The position numbers and the translations under genes are program-made. Below are positions 60,325 through 64,000 of a stretch of DNA of 64,000 nucleotides, piece by piece (the stretch's first letter is position 1; each line of letters opens with the position of its first letter). Below the pieces are notes generated by a model. It searched no databases, was not told where the DNA came from, and saw only the letters and a program-made list of their open reading frames with translations. The DNA is from Syntrophomonas sp. (GTDB lineage Bacteria; Bacillota; Syntrophomonadia; Syntrophomonadales; Syntrophomonadaceae). Location: contig JAENZN010000014.1 in NCBI GenBank assembly GCA_016841245.1, forward strand, positions 1 to 64,000, given 5' to 3'.

Positions 60325-61833
60325 ATGAGTGGATTTCCAGTATTAACAACAACTCTGCTGGTGCCTTTGCTGGGAGCAATAATTATCATGTGCCTGCCCG
60401 CAGATAAGCACAAATCGATAAAATATACAGCTGCGGTCGCCACCTTTATCAGTATGATTTTATCCCTGGTGGTATTTCTGGGTTATGATAAAGCGCTCGG
60501 AGGCATGCAGTTTATTGAAACTATACCCTGGATAAAAGATCTGGGCGTAAATTATGCTCTGGGAGTGGATGGGATAAGCATTCCCATGCTGCTCTTAACC
60601 AACCTGATCGGTTTCAGTTCCATATATGCTTCCTGGAAAATAGAGGAGCGGGCCAAAGAATTTTTTACCCTGCTGTTGATATTGATCTCAGGAGTTATGG
60701 GAACATTTATTACCACAGATTTGTTTATATTCTTCCTGTTCTATGAAGTTGTGGTTATACCTATATATCTGCTGGTAATCATGTTTGGCAGCACCAAACG
60801 GGTTAGCAAGGAATACGCGGGTATGAAATTGACTATATATCTGCTGATAGGTAGTGCCTTTCTGCTGGCAGGTTTAATCGCATTGTTTATCAAAGCAAAA
60901 GCAATCAGCGGCATACCCAGCATGGATATGGCATTTCTGGGTACTCTGGATTATTCCAGCGGATTTCAGATTTTGGTCTTTGCTTTTATGGCCTTTGGCT
61001 TTGGCACTTTGCTGTCGATGTTCCCATTTCATGCCTGGTCTCCGGATGGATATGCGGGCGCGCCAACAGCGGTAAGCATGATTCATGCCGGGGTATTAAA
61101 GAAAATAGGCGGTTACGGGCTGATCCGCATCGCCCTGACTATACTGCCGCTCGGAGCCAAATTTATAGCCCCGGTTATAGCCGTACTGGCAATCGGCAAT
61201 GTGGTCTATGCGGCCTATATCTGTTTGAGTCAGAAGGATTTGAAATACATCGTGGGTTACTCCAGCGTAAGCCACATGGGATATGTTCTCATAGGCATCG
61301 CGGCCTTAAACATCATAAGCATAAACGGTGCAGTTATTATGATGTTTGCCCATGGAGTAATGGCGGCCCTGTTCTTTGCTATGATCGGCAACCTTTATGA
61401 AAAGAGCCACACTCGAAATATTGAAGACTTTGGCGGCCTGGCTCACCAGATGCCCAAATTGGCGACTGGCTTTATGATCGCCGGATTGGCTTCTTTGGGA
61501 TTACCGGGAACGGTTAATTTCATTGGAGAATTCACCATATTCGTAGGTGCTTTCAGCACATTTAAAGTGATTGCCATAATTGCCATCACTGGCATAATCC
61601 TAACCGCCCTTTATATACTTCGCACCTTAGGGACGATGCTATTTGGGCCGCGCAAGGAGGAATGGGATCACCTGCAGGACTTAAAAGGCCCGGAACTGGT
61701 ACCCCTGGTGGTACTGGGATTAGCCATTATACTGGGGGGATGTTTACCATTCACCCTTATGGATCTGATCACCAATGGGGTTGAGCCCCTGGTGGCTCAA
61801 ATGGCACTTATACAGATAGGAGGGTTGTTCTAA
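60325..61833 (+). CDS. nuoM: NADH-quinone oxidoreductase subunit M
   Basis: 502 residues, about 14 helices. FFLFYEVVVIPIYLLVIMFG contains the conserved Glu, and FPFHAWSPDGYAGAPTAVSM the antiporter signature. The second ion-pump subunit. It shares one base with nuoN (TAATG). Confidence 0.97.
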   Translation: MSGFPVLTTTLLVPLLGAIIIMCLPADKHKSIKYTAAVATFISMILSLVVFLGYDKALGGMQFIETIPWIKDLGVNYALGVDGISIPMLLLTNLIGFSSIYASWKIEERAKEFFTLLLILISGVMGTFITTDLFIFFLFYEVVVIPIYLLVIMFGSTKRVSKEYAGMKLTIYLLIGSAFLLAGLIALFIKAKAISGIPSMDMAFLGTLDYSSGFQILVFAFMAFGFGTLLSMFPFHAWSPDGYAGAPTAVSMIHAGVLKKIGGYGLIRIALTILPLGAKFIAPVIAVLAIGNVVYAAYICLSQKDLKYIVGYSSVSHMGYVLIGIAALNIISINGAVIMMFAHGVMAALFFAMIGNLYEKSHTRNIEDFGGLAHQMPKLATGFMIAGLASLGLPGTVNFIGEFTIFVGAFSTFKVIAIIAITGIILTALYILRTLGTMLFGPRKEEWDHLQDLKGPELVPLVVLGLAIILGGCLPFTLMDLITNGVEPLVAQMALIQIGGLF

Positions 61834-63251
61834 TGGATATTTCGTTATTATTGACTGAAATTATGGTAGCCCTCTTAGGTCTGCTGGTTCTGGTACTGGG
61901 TCTGGCTCTGCCAGCTCGGGGCAAGACGGTGGTAAACCGATTGGCTCTGCTGGGTATGATTGCCATACTCATTTACGCAATAAGCACATTTTCCCAGGAG
62001 GAAGCTTTCTTTAATGGAGTTTACCAGATTGACATGTTCGGCAGCTATTTCAAACTCCTATTCCTGAGTGCGGGTATTCTGGTAATGCTTATGGCAGGTA
62101 AATATATATCCCGCTTTGAAGAAAAGAGTTCGGAATTCTATGGGTTGATGATTTTAGCCACTCTGGGTATGATGCTGATGTGTTCAGCAGGTGAATTTAT
62201 TACCCTTTATGTAGGGTTAGAACTGATGACCATAAGTTTTTATATCCTGACGGCCTATCTGCAGAATGACCAGCTGTCAGCTGAAGCAGGATTGAAGTAT
62301 CTGATTTTAGGTGCTTTATCTTCGGCTATTTTACTCTTTGGTATAAGTCTGGTTTACGCTATGACCGGAACTACTATGTTTACTGAAATAGCATCCGCCT
62401 TTACCATGCAGCCAGCTTTATTAGCCGGTGTAGTAGTGATAATTGCCGGCTTTGCCTTCAAAATATCAGTAGTACCCTTCCATATGTGGACCCCGGACAT
62501 CTATCAGGGTGCACCGATACCGATTACTACCTACCTGTCCGTTGGTTCCAAAGCAGCCGGTTTTGCTGCCCTGGTCAGAGTATTTATGGTGGCCATAAAC
62601 GGAGCGGATACATCCTTTGACTGGAGCATGCTCTTAGCTATATTAGCAGCTCTGACCATTATAATAGGAAATCTTATCGCCCTGAGTCAGAAGGATGTAA
62701 AAAGGCTATTGGCCTACTCCAGCATAGCCCAGGCCGGGTATATCCTGGTGGGAGTAGTGGCAGCCAACTCTTTTGGATTAAAGGGTGTACTATTTTATGC
62801 TATGATCTATGTTTTTGCCAATACCGGTGCATTTGCAGTTGCTACGGCAGTAGAGGTGGATACCGGTAAAACCGGAATAGAAGCCTTTGCCGGACTCAGC
62901 AAACGCTCGCCTATGCTGGCCGCCATAATGACCATATGTATGCTGTCACTGGCAGGGATTCCACCCATGGCAGGATTTGCCGGTAAATTCTATCTCTTCG
63001 CTGGTGCTATACAAAATGGCTATCTGTGGCTGGCGGTGATCGGTTTGATCATGAGTATGGTATCAGTATACTACTATCTGGGCGTTTCCAAAGCCATGTA
63101 TATCGGAGAAAATGAAAATGAATCCCCGGTGCTGACAACTGGTGGCAGTACCGTCGCTCTGTGGATATGTGTTCTGGCCACTATCCTGCTGGGGGTTTAT
63201 CCCGGACCATTATCCGAACTGGCCGGATATGCCATACAGATACTGATGTGA
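61833..63251 (+). CDS. nuoN: NADH-quinone oxidoreductase subunit N
   Basis: 472 residues, about 14 helices. VGLELMTISFYILTAY holds the conserved Glu; VPFHMWTPDIYQGAPIPITT is the antiporter signature. Last gene of the operon; nuoE, nuoF and nuoG are not present before or after it. Confidence 0.97.
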   Translation: MDISLLLTEIMVALLGLLVLVLGLALPARGKTVVNRLALLGMIAILIYAISTFSQEEAFFNGVYQIDMFGSYFKLLFLSAGILVMLMAGKYISRFEEKSSEFYGLMILATLGMMLMCSAGEFITLYVGLELMTISFYILTAYLQNDQLSAEAGLKYLILGALSSAILLFGISLVYAMTGTTMFTEIASAFTMQPALLAGVVVIIAGFAFKISVVPFHMWTPDIYQGAPIPITTYLSVGSKAAGFAALVRVFMVAINGADTSFDWSMLLAILAALTIIIGNLIALSQKDVKRLLAYSSIAQAGYILVGVVAANSFGLKGVLFYAMIYVFANTGAFAVATAVEVDTGKTGIEAFAGLSKRSPMLAAIMTICMLSLAGIPPMAGFAGKFYLFAGAIQNGYLWLAVIGLIMSMVSVYYYLGVSKAMYIGENENESPVLTTGGSTVALWICVLATILLGVYPGPLSELAGYAIQILM

Positions 63252-63329
63252 GTCAAGGGGCGGCCATGTTAATACCGCCCTAAATAACTAGCAAATTGTC
63301 TGAACAGAAACGATTGTGGAACAAATTTA

Positions 63330-63368
63330 AGGGCTGGATCGGCTTATGCCGGTTCAGCCTTCTTACTA
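63330..63368 (+). terminator. Terminator of the nuo operon
   Basis: GGCTGGATCGGC pairs with GCCGGTTCAGCC around TTAT, using two G-U pairs, followed by TTCTTACT. The rest of gap 63252-63563 shows nothing else. Confidence 0.65.
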
Positions 63369-63563
63369 TCCGGGGGAGCCAACTAGTTGCCGCTGAAAAA
63401 GGCGATTGGGATGTAAGGTAATGTATAAATATACCTACTCCCATTCTCCACATAGGCAAATAGATTTTCTCATTATTTTATAAAAATTTTATGAAATCTT
63501 TAATTGGGTTTTATCTCTGTTCTATACAATGACCTGGAAGCAAATAAAAAGGAGGTCATTTTA

Positions 63564-64000
63564 ATGAACAAAATCAAACTTTTATACGATGTGGCCAGGG
63601 TGATGAGAGATAAGGATACTCTAAACGGGACTGTGAAAATCAGCGGGCTGAAAGATGGAGTGGAGGCATTCCGGGTAGACAATGAATTCAGCAAAGATAT
63701 GTTGAGCGGGACGAGCAGGGCCAGGATTACCAGCATAGTTGATTATGACGGCAAACAGATCAAACATGAGAGCAATACTGAGTTTAATGTATATCAGGAC
63801 CCCGAGGATGAGAAGCAGGACTATAAAAGGCCAATGTTCTTTCACCGGCATCATGCCTGTAAGCACAGGCTGGGGGCAAAAGAGAAGCTGGACAGGTTAA
63901 TGGTTGTACTGGGTGCACTCAATGATATGAAGGTTGATGAACAGGAGGACAAATCATTAATGCTATCGCTGGATTTAAAGAACATTCCTGAAGATTTAAA
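63564..64000 (+). CDS. Unknown protein, cut by the window end
   Basis: An ATG at 63564 with AAAAGGAGGTC just upstream opens a frame with no stop for 145 codons to the window edge. The product starts MNKIKLLYDVARVMRDKD; it is hydrophilic, without a signal peptide or membrane helix. RPMFFHRHHACKHRLGAKEK is a histidine-rich basic stretch that could bind metal. I do not recognise the family. It is separated from nuoN by a terminator, so it is its own unit. Confidence 0.7.
   Translation, partial: MNKIKLLYDVARVMRDKDTLNGTVKISGLKDGVEAFRVDNEFSKDMLSGTSRARITSIVDYDGKQIKHESNTEFNVYQDPEDEKQDYKRPMFFHRHHACKHRLGAKEKLDRLMVVLGALNDMKVDEQEDKSLMLSLDLKNIPEDL

Overview
The window looks like part of the chromosome of an anaerobic, low-GC Gram-positive bacterium (Bacillota, Clostridia), possibly close to the Syntrophomonas group. 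The reasons are strong AGGAGG-type ribosome sites, frequent TTG and GTG starts, the acpS-nnr-CBS-alr-mazEF order (close to Bacillus acpS-ydcC-alr-ndoAI-ndoA), DUF1836, Tex, 2-hydroxyacyl-CoA-dehydratase-like double-cubane proteins, DUF3343, and Mo and Se/S handling genes. The assignment to a genus is an inference. I saw no rRNA or tRNA gene, no CRISPR array and no intact transposase.

Layout. 0.2-9.5 kb: a shortened YedF-like protein, MgtE, CheW, then acpS-nnr-CBS-alr-mazE-mazF, a class I glutamine-amidotransferase-like peptidase, an amidohydrolase and a small unknown protein. 9.5-18.7 kb: a ketopantoate reductase-like protein, an alpha/beta hydrolase, TauE/SafE, PlsY, a MOT1-type molybdate transporter, a cupin and Mop, then a sulfur/selenium group (DUF1858, YedF, cysteine desulfurase-like), and an acetate-type YaaH carrier. 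18.7-20.1 kb is a long gene-free stretch holding two repeat or RNA-like elements. 20-34.9 kb: SDR, HAD phosphatase, SEC-C methionine aminopeptidase, a two-component system divergent from a three-gene ABC-2 exporter (the LnrJK/LnrLMN layout), PAQR protein, DUF1836, Tex, a deaminase, a DUF362/ferredoxin protein and a GNAT enzyme.

35-49 kb is an accessory respiratory block. It has two paralogous flavocytochrome-type reductases (one with a Tat/lipoprotein signal, one apparently cytosolic) flanking a PucR-type regulator. A divergent membrane-anchored pentahaem cytochrome c and the system II haem-ligation pair ResB/CcsA follow. A four-PAS histidine kinase and a complete DctP-type TRAP transporter come next. 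The simplest reading is that the TRAP system imports an organic acid and an exported flavoenzyme reduces an unsaturated acid with electrons relayed by the cytochrome; the substrate is not visible. Two related terminator-ended leaders lie in tandem upstream of dctP and match no RNA class I could recall; they are the best candidate here for an undescribed regulatory system.

49.7-52.5 kb carries two double-cubane-cluster (2-hydroxyacyl-CoA dehydratase-like) proteins with a DUF3343 protein. 53.4-63.3 kb is an eleven-gene complex I operon, nuoABCDHIJKLMN, without nuoEFG and with an unusual charged tail on NuoI; its long upstream region holds several strong inverted repeats. The last 437 bases open an unrecognised gene that runs off the window.

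Small non-coding repeats are a theme: a GGGGAC hairpin family at gene ends (one supplies the last codons of the PAS kinase), a three-copy ATGCAT-ended element family, a likely 206-bp MITE, and a frame-shifting tandem duplication in dctQ.
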